A stretch of DNA of 64,000 bases from Elephas maximus indicus (GCF_024166365.1 NC_064834.1:54168001-54232000); one strand, 5' to 3'; positions 33,575 to 44,034 are shown, counted from the first letter of the stretch. Numbers and translations: made by a program. The notes: generated by a model not told the origin, from the letters alone.

Positions 33575-34339
33575 TCCCAAAATCCAGGAGACTGGCTCAG
33601 ATCCTAGGAGAGCCAGGATCTCCTTTCTTCCTGGGTCTGACTAATGGGCTATGGAGCTGGCAAGGACTTCAGAGGCCTAGCTCTCAGTATCTAAAACAGG
33701 CCCTCGAACCGGTTCAAACCAGTTCAGTCATGGACCTACGAAGTGAAATTGGAGCAGATGCAATTTTTTTTTTTTTTAATTTGGGTAAAGCGGACCAGTA
33801 ACCGGAACGGGAAAGATCACAGGTCAAAGCCCTTGGAATAGGAGACTCAGAAGAGGAGTAGTGAACCCTTTCAGGAGGTTGATGTGGGAGATTAAATTAT
33901 TGCCAGGACTGTAGAGAGTGACATGAGTGGCCACCATCTTTGAGCAGGGCACCTCTGTTTTCAACTCTGCCAGTCAAGAGATTTGGTTTCTATGCAAGGT
34001 GCACACTGCACTTGCTTCCTAAGAGGGAGATTAAGTTTCTAGCAGGGCTTCGACCTGTAGTTTTTCTTGTTCCGGGTATCGTTCTGGTTCACCCACATTT
34101 TAAAAATTTGAGTCCATTTGGGTTTCTCTTCATTGGCCGTGACTGAATTGGGCAGGACTGTTTTGAAGCCCCAGTCCAAGACAAGAGACAGGGCTGGTTT
34201 GATGCCCCCAGTGTAGGGCTAGTGTGAGGTGAGGGCTTTGGACTGGGAGCCAGAGGAACTTGTAACCTTGGCAGTTGTTTGACTTTCTGCATCTTTCGGT
34301 GCTCATCTCTGAGATAGGGCTCCCCAGAGAGAGGAAGCA

Positions 34340-34490
34340 TGGCTTAGATGAGCACAGACCCTGCTGTCAGATCACCTGGGTATGTATCCCAGCTGCCACT
34401 TACTAGCTGTGTGACTTTGGACCAAGTACTTAACCTATTTGGGCCTCAGTTTCCTTTTCTATAAAATGGAGATGTCAGTACAGGGAATGT
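34340..34490 (+). repeat. MIR SINE
   Basis: CAGACCCTGCTGTCAGATCACCTGGGT, then ACTAGCTGTGTGACTTTGGACC, then GCCTCAGTTTCC: a clear MIR. Confidence 0.75.
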
Positions 34491-34771
34491 GCTTGAAATA
34501 GAGGCTGACCTGACCCTGCCCTCAGCTCATGGTTTAAGCTAATCCAGGCTTTTGGTGGCTGAGGTCAAAGACTAGCCAGCCAGTTGTTGGCAGGCCCCTG
34601 GAATTGGACAGTGCCATATAGAGGGTGCGTGGCAGAGATTTTAGGCCAGCTGGGTCAAAGGACCCATAAGACTAGTCTGTTCTCTAGAGGAGAGGGTGGT
34701 ACTCACCCACCCTTGGGAAGGGGCAGAGCCACAGCTCCCCTCTGATGTCCCTTACCCAACTATCCCTGCAG

Positions 34772-34867
34772 AAGATGCTGATGAAGCAGCAGGACCGGCT
34801 GGAGGAGCGAGAGCAGGACATTGAGGACCAGCTGTACAAACTCGAGTCAGACAAGCGCCTGGTGGAG
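34772..34867 (+). CDS. TRIM8: TRIM8 coding exon 2: start of coiled coil
   Basis: The 96-nt phase-0 exon lies between CTATCCCTGCAG and GTAGCG. It encodes 32 residues, KMLMKQQDRLEEREQDIEDQ then LYKLESDKRLVE, a charged heptad-like sequence that begins the coiled coil used for TRIM dimerisation. Any start at the internal ATGs would lack RING and B-boxes; I see no reason to prefer one. Confidence 0.96.
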
Positions 34868-35208
34868 GTAGCGCAGCCCAAGCCCGTGGCATGGGGTGGG
34901 ATAGTTGGGGTGCAGGGCTTTGGGTTACTTCCTTACTTGGGATCTCTCATGTAGTCGGCTCTGTGTCAGAATCCCTCAGTCAGTCATTTGATGTGGGTCA
35001 CCCCTACTGGTGTCAGGGATGGCTGACACAGGGCCCTATGCTACTACCCAGTGGGGAACTGGCAGGTCAGTCCTTGCCTTGGTGATCCCAGAGCAGCCTG
35101 GAGACTTGGAGTCCCAGATTCCACTGTCTAGAATGTGAGATGGCAGCAGTGGGAGCCAGAGGTACCTGGTGCTCACCTGCCCGCCCACTCCCGCCCCTGT
35201 GCCTACAG

Positions 35209-35442
35209 GAGAAGGTGAGCCAGCTGAAAGAGGAGGTGCGGCTGCAGTATGAGAAGCTGCACCAGCTGCTGGATGAGGACCTGCGGCAGACGGTGGAGGT
35301 CCTGGACAAGGCCCAGGCCAAGTTCTGCAGCGAGAACGCGGCGCAGGCGCTGCACCTTGGCGAGCGCATGCAGGAAGCCAAGAAGCTACTCGGCTCCCTG
35401 CAGCTGCTCTTCGACAAGACGGAGGATGTCAGCTTCATGAAG
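35209..35442 (+). CDS. TRIM8: TRIM8 coding exon 3: coiled coil
   Basis: The 234-nt phase-0 exon lies between GTGCCTACAG and GTGGGC. It encodes 78 residues from EKVSQLKEEVRLQYEKLHQL to LLFDKTEDVSFMK, continuing the coiled coil of about residues 181-300 of the full protein. The frame is intact. A near-identical copy of 35,220-35,261 lies 1.7 kb upstream in intron 1. Confidence 0.96.
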
Positions 35443-35564
35443 GTGGGCTGGCCCCGGGACGGGGCTGTTGGGACCTAGGGAAGCTGCCTTTCCTAAGTTG
35501 GAGTATGCAGTTTTCTGTTCTTCCAGCCAGCTTCCTCCCCACCAGTGTGCTGACATGCCCTGGC

Positions 35565-35690
35565 TTTGGAGCCAGCCTTCACTGATTCAAATCCTACCCT
35601 CCTCTTTCTAGCTTTGTGACCTTGGGCAAGTCATATCTGCTTTCTATGCCTTAGTTCCCTCACCTGTAAGATGGAGTTGATAATACAGGT
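35565..35690 (+). repeat. MIR SINE, 5' part
   Basis: TCACTGATTCAAATCCTACCC, GCTTTGTGACCTTGGGCAAGTCA, CCTTAGTTCCCTCACCTGTAAG. Continues at about 36,005-36,125 after an insertion. Confidence 0.75.
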
Positions 35691-36004
35691 CTACTATATC
35701 CTTTATCCATATTCCAAATTTTAAAAATTGCAGAAGACTAAAAGAAAAAAATTTTAGCTACTCGTTTAATAGCAAAAGCTGACCTGAATGAGTGTTGGGC
35801 AATTTATTGTCTTTATTTATCTCACTTGATGTAAATATTCAAGCATTTTGCTACAGAAATGTTAATGTGTTGTTTTATGGGCTATCCCCCAGGTCCTGCT
35901 GGGGGTGATATGTAATATATAGTACAAGCATCATATTTCCCTTCTAAAATCAAAAAAATTCCAAATTCCAAGACACATTTGGCCCCAGAGATTTCAGATA
36001 AAGG
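35690..36004 (+). repeat. DNA-transposon-like insertion inside a MIR
   Basis: The left end reads TATCCTTTATCCATATTCCAAATTTT. The right end reads AAATTCCAAATTCCAAGACAC then AGATAAAGGATT, roughly an inverted copy. It splits an otherwise continuous MIR. Family not determined. Confidence 0.5.
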
Positions 36005-36125
36005 ATTTAGGGCCTGCAGAACCTACCTCCTAGGGCAGTTGTGTGGATGAAATGAGGGATGTGTGGAAAGCACTTGCGACAGTGTTTGTCACGTTGGAAG
36101 CACTCAGTAAATGTTAATTGTTCTC
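36005..36125 (+). repeat. MIR SINE, 3' part
   Basis: CTACCTCCTAGGGCAGTTGTG, GGATGAAATGAGGGATG, AAAGCACTTGCGACAGTG, GCACTCAGTAAATGTTAATTG: the continuation of the 35,565 MIR. Confidence 0.7.
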
Positions 36126-36276
36126 TTACCTTCTAAAATTGATGAGCCCCTCGACACACTCTGGTCAGAATCAGAGGGTCAGCTCTGCTTGGGAGAGGGA
36201 AGATGAGGGCAGCTTCCTTTTTCCCCTCCCCACTATGCTGCCTTTTCCACTGACTGACGCTGTTCTCTCCCCCTAG

Positions 36277-36308
36277 AATACCAAGTCTGTGAAAATTCTA
36301 ATGGACAG
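36277..36308 (+). CDS. TRIM8: TRIM8 coding exon 4 (micro-exon)
   Basis: A 32-nt exon between CTCTCCCCCTAG and GTGAGC encodes NTKSVKILMD and the first two bases of the next arginine codon. A 6-frame ORF scan would miss it. It is needed to join exon 3 (phase 0) to exon 5 (phase 2) in the known protein sequence. Confidence 0.93.
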
Positions 36309-36440
36309 GTGAGCAGATGGCCCTTGTCCCTCAGGGGAACATCTGGGGTGGGGGGCAGGGAGGGCCAGGCCCATGGGGGGAGGTAGGGCGGGCTCACGGT
36401 GATACCTCCTCACGGCAGATGCCCCGTCCACTGCCCCCAG

Positions 36441-36556
36441 GACCCAGACCTGCACAGGCAGCAGCCTTTCTCCCCCTAAGATCGGCCACCTGAACTCCAA
36501 GCTCTTCCTGAATGAGGTGGCCAAGAAGGAGAAGCAGCTACGGAAGATGCTAGAAG
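36441..36556 (+). CDS. TRIM8: TRIM8 coding exon 5
   Basis: The 116-nt exon lies between ACTGCCCCCAG and GTGAGG. It completes the split arginine and encodes TQTCTGSSLSPPKIGHLNSK then LFLNEVAKKEKQLRKMLE, plus one base of a glycine codon. A GGC glycine and a proline occur in the serine-rich stretch where I remember serine and threonine in human, so this linker may be variable. Confidence 0.94.
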
Positions 36557-36649
36557 GTGAGGGTGGGGCCTTGACAGAAAGGGGAGAGCCCTTTGGGAAG
36601 GGGTCAGAGTTGGAACCTTTCTTCCGAGAGGTAGTGTGGCTTAGTTAGA

Positions 36650-36825
36650 TAGACCTTTCTTCGTTTGCTGGCTTTGCCGCTTCTTAATGTGGAACCTTGG
36701 GCAAACTGAGCCTCAGTTTCTTCAGCTGTAAAATGAGAATAATGATAGTATCTACCTCCTTGCTATTGGAGTAGTGAGCGTTGGCTGAGATGATGCGTGA
36801 TGTAATGCGCTTGGTCTACAGATGT
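36650..36825 (+). repeat. MIR SINE just upstream of TRIM8 exon 6
   Basis: GGAACCTTGGGCAAACTGAGCCTCAGTTTCTTCAGCTGTAAAATGAGAATAATGATAGTATCTACC, then GATGATGCGTGATGTAATGCGC, with MIR order and orientation. Confidence 0.75.
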
Positions 36826-36904
36826 GAAAGGTCCCCAGGGTGGAGGAGGCCTGGATTGGTTATGGGTAAGAGCTTTGGTAACCGTTGCTCCAAACTCTCC
36901 ACAG

Positions 36905-37512
36905 GCCCATTCAGTACACCGGTGCCCTTCTTACAGAGCGTCCCCCTGTACCCTTGCGGCATGAGCAGCTCTGGGGCAGAAAAGCGCAAGCACTCAACGG
37001 CCTTCCCTGAGACCAGTTTCTTGGAGACGTCATCGGGTCCTGTGGGCGGCCAGTATGGGGCGGCAAGCACAGCCAGCGGCGAGGGCCAGTCTGGGCAGCC
37101 CCTGGGGCCGTGCAGCTCCACACAGCACTTGGTGGCCCTGCCAGGTGGCGCCCAACCAGTACACTCAAGTCCCGTGTTCCCCCCGTCACAGTATCCCAAT
37201 GGCTCTGCTGCCCAGCAGCCCATGCTCCCCCAGTATGGTGGCCGCAAGATTCTCGTCTGTTCTGTGGACAACTGTTACTGTTCTTCCGTGGCCAACCATG
37301 GCAGCCACCAGCCCTACCCTCGCTCTGGCCACTTCCCCTGGACAGTGCCGTCGCAGGAGTATTCACACCCGCTTCCACCTACACCCTCGGTTCCCCAGTC
37401 CATTCCCGGCCTGGCGGTCAGAGACTGGCTTGACGCTTCCCAGCAGCCCGGCCACCAGGATTTCTACAGGGTGTATGGGCAGCCGTCCACCAAACACTAC
37501 GTGACGAGCTAA
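36905..37512 (+). CDS. TRIM8: TRIM8 terminal coding exon 6: proline/serine-rich C-terminal tail and stop
   Basis: Exon 6 starts after CTCCACAG and encodes the last 201 residues, beginning PFSTPVPFLQSVPLYPCG and ending FYRVYGQPSTKHYVTS, then TAA (37,510-37,512). The tail is rich in Pro, Ser, Gly and Gln, with a basic EKRKHS cluster near its start that is a plausible nuclear localisation element. It has no PRY-SPRY domain, as expected for class V TRIM proteins such as TRIM8. Disease-linked truncations in human TRIM8 fall in this last exon and escape nonsense-mediated decay (established knowledge). No defect is seen here. Confidence 0.97.
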
Positions 37513-38488
37513 CGCCACGCGGGTGGCGGGGCACTGGGGAATCTGGAATCTTCCCCCCAGCCCCCTGTGGCTTGGGAATTATGCATCCAGAGACCTACCC
37601 TCCTCCCTTCCTCTCTTCTTCCCTCCATTCCTCCAAGTCTTTTCCTTTCGGGTTTTGTTTTGTTTGGGGTTTTGTTTTTGATTTTTTTTTTTATTATTAT
37701 TATTATGAATCTTCTGGACGCGGAGGTGACAGTGGGAGCTGGCCTGGGCTGGGGCCGCAGGTGGCCCTGGAGTTGGGAAGGCGTCTGCCTCAAGACGCTG
37801 AGCTCTCTCTCTGTCTCTCTTTTTTTTCCCACTCGTTCTCCTTCAAACCCCTTTGGCTGGAAGGAGCCTCAGCTTCCCCTAATGCATTGTAGTGGGGGGA
37901 GTTCAACCCCTCACCCTGCCCTGGGAGGAAAGACCAGTGCCCACTGGCCTGTTTCTCCCTTTGTTTTTCTTTGGGCGGTTTGATCACTGATTGAGTGAGG
38001 AATGACCTGTAGATTGTGAAGCCTTTTTTTTTTTTTTTTTTAAACCAAGAATGGTTTCTCCTGCTTCCTTCTCCTCACGATCCTCCCAAACTGAGTTCAA
38101 AGGCCACGTCTCAAGCAGCTTTTGGTATCTTCAGCCTCAGAGTGGAATCTTTTAAAGACAGGAACCCCATGTCCAGGAAAGGGGAAAAGGAACTTTGCCA
38201 GTGATAGTGACCACAGCAAAAGCAAATAATAATAATATTAATAATAATAAAGAGAAATAAAATAATAAAAAACAATAGCACAGCCCTTGTTGAGGTCGAC
38301 AGAAGTGGGGGAGGAAGGGCTGCCCCAAGTTGGGTCCTTGCCTGGATTTTGACGCAGCAACTTCCTATAGCAAGCACTTTGTATGAATCGTAGACTTCCT
38401 GTTCTCAAGGCGCAGGTATTTATTCTGTAATCTGTCTAGAGCACACACCGAAATCCAACCTTCTAATAAACATGGTGGCGCAGTCCCA
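37513..38488 (+). other. TRIM8: TRIM8 3'UTR
   Basis: About 975 nt from the stop to just beyond AATAAA at 38,465-38,470. It holds a T9-(ATT)n tract at 37,680-37,705, an oligo-T at 38,022-38,040, and an (AAT)n-rich tract at 38,224-38,272 that can pair with the first. The 3' end is inferred from the hexamer. Confidence 0.75.
38465..38470 (+). terminator. TRIM8: TRIM8 poly(A) signal AATAAA
   Basis: TTCTAATAAACATGGTGG. Earlier AATAAA-like hexamers occur inside the (AAT)n tract near 38,255 and could be alternatives. Confidence 0.65.
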
Positions 38489-39174
38489 CTCCCTGCTTTG
38501 CCTCTTACCCCTGGCCCCAGATTTGAGGGCTTCAGGCCTTGGGGTGGGTAGGGGTCCCCCAGGGACAGAAGCCCTTAGCCTCGTTGCCTTGATTCTGCCC
38601 TCCTGGGTCTAGCCAGTTCTAGGCCTGTGCATGTCAGTGTGTCAGGCATGAACTACATCTACTCTTGGCGTTGGGTGCATTTGACAAATATTTGCTGAGG
38701 ACTCCCAGGCCCAGCCCCATGCTGCAGAGGCCTTGGCATCTCTTTGAGGTTCTGCCAATGTGTTCTTAGCTAGGACAGACAAAGGAGAAACACCTTTTTG
38801 TGAGTCTTACAAAATTTGCCTCTTTCAGTCCACAAATATTTATTGAGCACATACTCAGTGCCAGGTACTGTGCAGGGCCATGGGCTGAGAGGCAGAACAG
38901 CCCTGGCCTAGGAACTTAGCCTTGGCCCCCCATGGGGAGAGGGTCACTTGGCTCCATGCTTATTTTGGTGACCTGGGGCTCTGGCCCTTTCCTCTGAACA
39001 TGGAGGAAAGGAGGGCAGGGAAAGTGAACTCTAGTTGGGCTGCAGAGAAAACTTCCCAGCCTGCTTCAGTGCTTTGGCCCTGGGAGGGATGAGGAATTGG
39101 GTAGCAAGGTGAAAGACACCCCACCCCCACCCTCTTTGCCATAGTTTCTGGAAGTCTCAAGATTGCTTCAGGAG

Positions 39175-39300
39175 TTTATTAAAAGGGCTGATTCCTGAGG
39201 CCCTACTTGTTCTCAGTAGGAATCTCTTAAAGACCCAGGAATCTGCATTTTTAACCCCCTGGTGATTCTGGCACATCCTGGGCTTTGAGAAGTTGTGAGC
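39175..39300 (+). repeat. MER5A-like DNA transposon
   Basis: GGCTGATTCCTGAGGCCCTACTTG, AGGAATCTGCATTTTTAACCCCCTGGTGATTCTGGCACATCC and GCTTTGAGAAG are the ordered features of a MER5A hAT element. Confidence 0.7.
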
Positions 39301-40559
39301 AGTTGGCCAGGGTCTTGCCTGCTGCTTGTCACACTGATCCCTCCGCATAGTGGGGTCGGGTGGGACACACCAAGACCCTTCTCTGAGTGCGGGCCTTAAG
39401 TGTAAAAAGGTTCTCTGAATTGTTTCCTGGATCTGCCTGTGTTGTAAAGCAGCCTGAGCCCTTCTTCCATACAGTAGGAGGGGGGCCTACTTTCCTCTCC
39501 TCTGGGCAGAATGGGTGCCTAAATATCTCTCATCCCAAGAAGGCTAGAGCAAGGCAAGAGGCCCATGGGTAAGCCCAAGCCTTACCGGCCCCTACTCACC
39601 CGTCGTCTCGGAAAAATAATATCAGATGGGAGGACATGCTTAGGCCATACCCCCTGGTCGATTGGGCTGGGCTAGACCAAACCAGTTTTGGACCTGCTAA
39701 GTGCTTCCCTACCGACTCCTGTGGGAGTAGAAGATGACTCAGGGTGGGGTAGACTCTTGCTTCATTGCTTCCCCCTCCCCAGTTTGGCAGTGAGCTGGAG
39801 ACAGGAGCAGTATGAGAACAGCTGGCCTGTCCTTTTCCATTCCCCTGCACCTGTTTGGGGCTAACAGGGCAGATGGCTGGAGAACAGTACCCCTTCAGCC
39901 CAGGGTGGAAGGATGCTTGGGAGCAGGTGCTGATGAATTAACTGACCTTTAACTACACTCACATCTGTTCCTGTCTCACTGTCCCTTCCTTTAGTCTTTC
40001 AGGTGCCCCTGGACATCTCCTGAGCCAAGAGTTGGTGGCCAAGATAGGAAGCTGTCCAATTTCTTTCCTGCTTGGCCTAGTTTTGTTTTAGCTGATGGGA
40101 GGAGTCCTTTCTTCAGGCTCATAGATCAGACAGATGTGGAGGAGAGAGTCTGGTGGGGGTGGGATAGGCCTGAGCCCTGTGGGTCCAACTTTGAAAGCCC
40201 ATGCTAGACAATTAAGCACTTGGGCACACAGCTGTAGGGGAAGCAGCCAGCTGCCACTAGAGTGGGCTGGGGGTGCTAAAGGCAGCCGGGGAAGCAGGGA
40301 GACACTAACCCCATCCAGCTGTCCCCAGCCATCCAGCTGTCCCTGGCTTTGTAGGGAGCAGCTGTCACCCACCTCCCAAAAGGGTTGGGGCAGAGAAAGC
40401 CCAAAAAGGCCTGGAGCTGGCGCAGGACACAGGGCAGACTCCAGAAGGCCTGATGGGGAATGCCTTTCCCACCCTGACCTGTATGCACACCCAGACCCCT
40501 CACTGCACCCACAGAGCACACACCCTGTACCTCACACCCATTAACCGACTCCCATACGG

Positions 40560-41150
40560 CACTCACACCCTCCCCCTCCAGCCCAAGGCGGGGCCCTCTA
40601 CCCGCCCCCTCCCCCAGAGGCCATCACTCTTTCCCTTTCCGGGAAGGGCTGGGTGTTGGGTCCCACGTCACCCCCACCGGGCTGGCCGGGGGTGGCGGCT
40701 CCTGGGGCCCAGATGTGCGGAGCCCGCGGGGAGGGATCGACCGCTGGGGGGTTTCCTCCGCAGCCAATCCCGCCGGCCCGAACCCTTTCATGTAGCCGCC
40801 CTCCGGGTCCTAGCCCGAGCTGAGCAGCTGGCCCGCTCCCCGCCCCTCCCTCAACTAGCTCCCAGCTGTCTCTAGGGTGGGACCGGGCAGCTGGGGAACA
40901 GCTGCAAGGCGGGAGGGGGGCGCCCAGCTGCCCCCAGCAACTGCCGGAAACAGTTCCTGCGCCGCCGAGGCGGGGTGCAGAGGCCTGGGGAGAGCCGAGC
41001 CGGGGGCATCTGGCCCGGGCTGCTCAGAGCGGGTAGACCCCAGATCAAAGCCCCCTCCCAGCTTCAAAGGGCACCCTGGGGACGGGGGAAGAGGGCGGAG
41101 GGGCGGGGGCAACCGGGAACACTCTGAACTGCGGCTTGGCTGAGTCAGCG
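40560..41150. promoter_or_regulatory. Intergenic CpG-rich block with a MARE/AP-1 palindrome
   Basis: G+C and CpG rise sharply here (for example CCACGTCACCCCCACCGGG, GGAGCCCGCGGGGAGGG, GCGCCGCCGAGGCGGGG). GCTGAGTCAGC at 41,139-41,149 is a perfect 11-bp palindrome matching a T-MARE/AP-1 site. There is no open gene nearby in either direction. It may be an orphan CpG island, enhancer or noncoding-RNA promoter. Confidence 0.45.
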
Positions 41151-42071
41151 CCCCGAGACCCCACGTTCAAACCTCACTTCTGTTTCTTACTGGTCCTATT
41201 CACACCTACCCACTCAGACCCTCTCATTGTCACTGCACCCATTCCTCAGACACCATCTTCTCCTTCCATCTGAGGGTGGGGGAGAACCAAAAAACACTCT
41301 TAGGAAGGACCTGGCCCCCTGGGGGTTTCCCTACCACACCCTGGTCCTGCAACGTGTCAAGTCTGGGGTGGTGGTGGTGGCTAGGACCCTGTCCTCCCCT
41401 GACCTAGCCCTCTGGGCATGCAAAGAAAGGGTATTTTGTCTTCATTTTGTTTCTTTGCCTTTCCAGGGATGTGGCGTGAAGGGAAGTGGAACAGTGATTC
41501 CTGGATTTCTTTGGGCAGACCCCACTAGATTTTAGGCCCTCTTCTAAAGTGCATGTCACCTTATATGGTTTCGGAAAACTTCCTGGAGATACTTTAGAAA
41601 CGATTGTCTGCAGAACCTGGGATCCTGGTACTGGTTCCAAAGCCCTCTGAGTCCTGTTTATTTGAGTTAAGGGGGCAAAGAATGGAATTCAGGGCACTCT
41701 TGGAGCACACCTGCCTTATACTCTGTGCAGAAGCCTGGAATTCAGTCTGTTCTAGAGCTTAGATTCCAGAAACTTCTTTGGAGGCTAAGAGGAATGGGAA
41801 AGAGATCAGAGTGTGGGGGTAGAGGCAGCTAGGGTTGGAGGGCTCCTGATGAGAAGGTATGAGCCTTGATCTGGAGGAGGCTAGCTTTCAGAATCAGCTT
41901 CTTCCTTCAGCTTGCCTGTTTGTCCCCACAACACTCTACCCTTTTCACTGAGCCCCCAAAGGTTTTTTCCCATCCAGAGCAGGATGTATTTAGTCTCTGC
42001 TTGATTCCTCCAGTGACAGAGTGAAAGTTATTCCAAAAAAAATGGCAATCTACCTGATGGCTAGAGCTTTT

Positions 42072-42272
42072 AAAACAAAGCAAAACCGTGTATCATCGAG
42101 TCAATTCAGACTCATAACAACCCAATAGGACAGGGTAGAATTGCCTCATAGAGTTTTAAAGACTGTAATCTTTAGGGAAGCAGACTGCCACGTCTTTCTT
42201 CCATTGAGTAGCTGGTAGGTTCTAACCGCTGACCCTTCGGTTAGCAGCAGAGCTTTGGGCTCTACCATCTTC
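42072..42272 (-). repeat. AfroSINE (longer subtype), antisense
   Basis: GTGTATCATCGAGTCAATTCAG, AAGACTGTAATCTTTAGGGAAGCAGACTGCCACG, GGTTCTAACCGCTGACCCTTCGGTTAGCAG. Confidence 0.75.
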
Positions 42273-42431
42273 TCCATATAGTATGGGAATGACACCCTTC
42301 TGAGTGATGGAAACCTTCAAGATTCCAGTGCTGCTTCCCTGAAATCCCCTATCCCTGGCATTTATGATGCTGGAACTTGGCAGTAGACATATCCTAGAGT
42401 TCTGCACTGAGGATCTTTCCTCCACAGGAGA

Positions 42432-42589
42432 CTTAAACCCATTGCCGTCGAATGGATTCTGACTCATAGCAACATTATAGGACAGAGTAGAACTGCCCCG
42501 TAGGGTTTCCAAGGAGTGGCTGGTGAATTCAAACTGGAAACCTTTTGGTTAGCAGCCTGAGTGTTTAACCACTGCACCACCAGGGCCCC
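42432..42589 (-). repeat. AfroSINE, antisense
   Basis: AACCCATTGCCGTCGAATGG, GGACAGAGTAGAACTGCCCCG, TTTGGTTAGCAGCC and ACCACTGCACCACCAGGG: near full length. Confidence 0.85.
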
Positions 42590-42656
42590 ACCCACAGGAT
42601 ACTAGTTTTCTTTAATTGCTGTGTGGTTAATTCCTCTCATCTGCAGCAGGCTGCTC

Positions 42657-42822
42657 GGAAACCCTGGTGGTGTAGTGGTTAAGTGCTACGGCTGCTAACT
42701 AAAGGATCGGCAGTTCGAACTCGCCAGGTGCTCCTTGGAAACTCTGTGGGGCAGTTCTACTCCGTCCTGTAGGGTTGCTATGAGTCGGACTCGACGGCAC
42801 TGGTTCAGTTTTTTTGTTTGTA
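42657..42822 (+). repeat. AfroSINE, sense, well preserved
   Basis: The tRNA-like head GGAAACCCTGGTGGTGTAG, A-box region GTGGTTAAGTGCTACGG, B-box-like CAGTTCGAACTCGCC, body TCCTTGGAAACTCTGTGGGG, and tail GAGTCGGACTCGACGGCACTGG with T-rich end. Confidence 0.9.
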
Positions 42823-43239
42823 GCAAGCTGGAATATTTATGGCTTCTTCTTGCACTAGATCTTCAATAATTCAGTCTTTCTTGAGAGAGAACCCATCTGC
42901 TCTGTGCTATAGGTTATTTTTCATTATTTACATGGAGGCAAGAAAGGGGTGAGTTGCGAGGGTGGGGCACACAGCTTGCAGAATGGGTGGTGAGTTAGAG
43001 ATGGCATAGGCATCATCTCAAAATTGCAGGTCAGAAGTGAAATTGGGGAGGGAGTCCAAGAACTGAGTGTTGGGGTGGCACAGGCTTCTGTCCACCTGGA
43101 AAAATGTCAGCGAGTCATTTGACATATGGATGTCCTGGTTGTCCAGCTGTGAAGAGGGTATTACCATCAGACACTGTGTGTGTGTGTGTATGCATAAGAG
43201 TGAGGGGGGTCAAGGGGAGAGAGGGGCGGCAATTTTTAT

Positions 43240-43900
43240 AAAGGGGGGTTGGGGAAAGCTTTACTGAGGTGATGTTGAGCAGGAACCTTAAGAATGTGAG
43301 AAAACAAAATCAGGGGACATTTGGGGGTAGAGTTTTCCAGGCAGAGGGAACAGCAAGTGCAAAGGCCTGAGGCATAAGCTGCTTGTTTCAGGCCCAACAA
43401 GGAGGCCAGTATAGCTGAAGAGAATGAGTGGGGACCAGGGGACTGAGGGACGAGCTCAGAAAGGGAGTGATGGAACAGAGGCCAGGACATGAGGTCATTT
43501 GCTGAATGAAGGAGTGAATGCCAAATGTCTTGGCTAGTCAAGAATCTGAGGATCTCACAGGGGAGCCACATGGGCTGGAGGGCACCAGGCCATCTTCCTG
43601 GGAGGTGGGATTTGAACGATACCCTAAAGGAGGGGTAGGAAAAGCACAAAAGAGGGGGCAGACATCCCAGGGAGGAGATGGCTGTGAACACAGGTGTGGA
43701 AACAAAATTGTGGGTGTTATGTTGGAAAAAAAAAAAAAAAAAAACTGAGCCCAGGTTATATATGAACAAGCCCATGGTTGCCTGTAAGAAAGGTTTGGAG
43801 TTCCATCTGAGAGGGGCCTTGAATGACAAGATAAATGTTCAGGCTTGAGTGCTCCTTAGCAAAAGGGCCTTGAAAGGCATCTGGACAGGAAACTGAATTT
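43240..43900. repeat. Ancient LINE-like repeat debris
   Basis: Phrases such as TTTTCCAGGCAGAGGGAACAGCAAGTGCAAAGGCCTGAGGC and GGAGGCCAGTATAGCTGAAG are typical of old L2/L1M-derived repeats. The family cannot be fixed by eye. Confidence 0.45.
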
Positions 43901-44034
43901 TAGAACAATGGCACAGATCACAAAGGGGATGAGTTGTCAGGCAGGAAAGGCAAAGTGGCCATTAGGAGGCAGGGGGAGGTCCCAGTGAGAGAGGAGGGTA
44001 TGTCACTGGTCAAGAATGAGCAGGTAAGGCATGT

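Larger units (their letters stand above)
25665..34771 (+). other. TRIM8: TRIM8 intron 1
   Basis: This 9.1-kb intron begins GCAAGT and ends CTATCCCTGCAG. It holds an alternating CpG/CpA tract at its start (25,676-25,726), unique AT-rich blocks near 26,970-27,115 and 30,470-30,530 resembling conserved noncoding sequence, TG-rich runs at about 29,430-29,480 and 32,123-32,155, a hAT-like DNA transposon (32,873-33,060), older LINE-like debris (to about 33,480), a 42-bp copy of exon 3 (33,533-33,574) and MIR pieces (34,255-34,490). No AfroSINE is present. Confidence 0.85.
34868..36904 (+). other. TRIM8: TRIM8 introns 2-5
   Basis: Four short introns (34,868-35,208; 35,443-36,276; 36,309-36,440; 36,557-36,904). 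Intron 3 contains a MIR split by a DNA-transposon-like insertion, and intron 5 contains a MIR just upstream of exon 6. All begin GT and end AG. Confidence 0.85.

Noticed and set aside
33533-33600. The exon 3 echo as an alternative TRIM8 exon
   Set aside because: No GT donor follows closely and the upstream tract before CCCAG is purine-rich, so splicing is unlikely.
36781-36904. In-frame extension of TRIM8 exon 6 into intron 5
   Set aside because: The stretch is MIR-derived intron. The acceptor at 36,904 gives the known protein; an upstream pseudo-acceptor at 36,821 does not keep the frame with exon 5.
42657-42740. tRNA gene
   Set aside because: A- and B-box-like sequences belong to the AfroSINE head; no cloverleaf with an anticodon arm is intact, and the same sequence recurs across the window.
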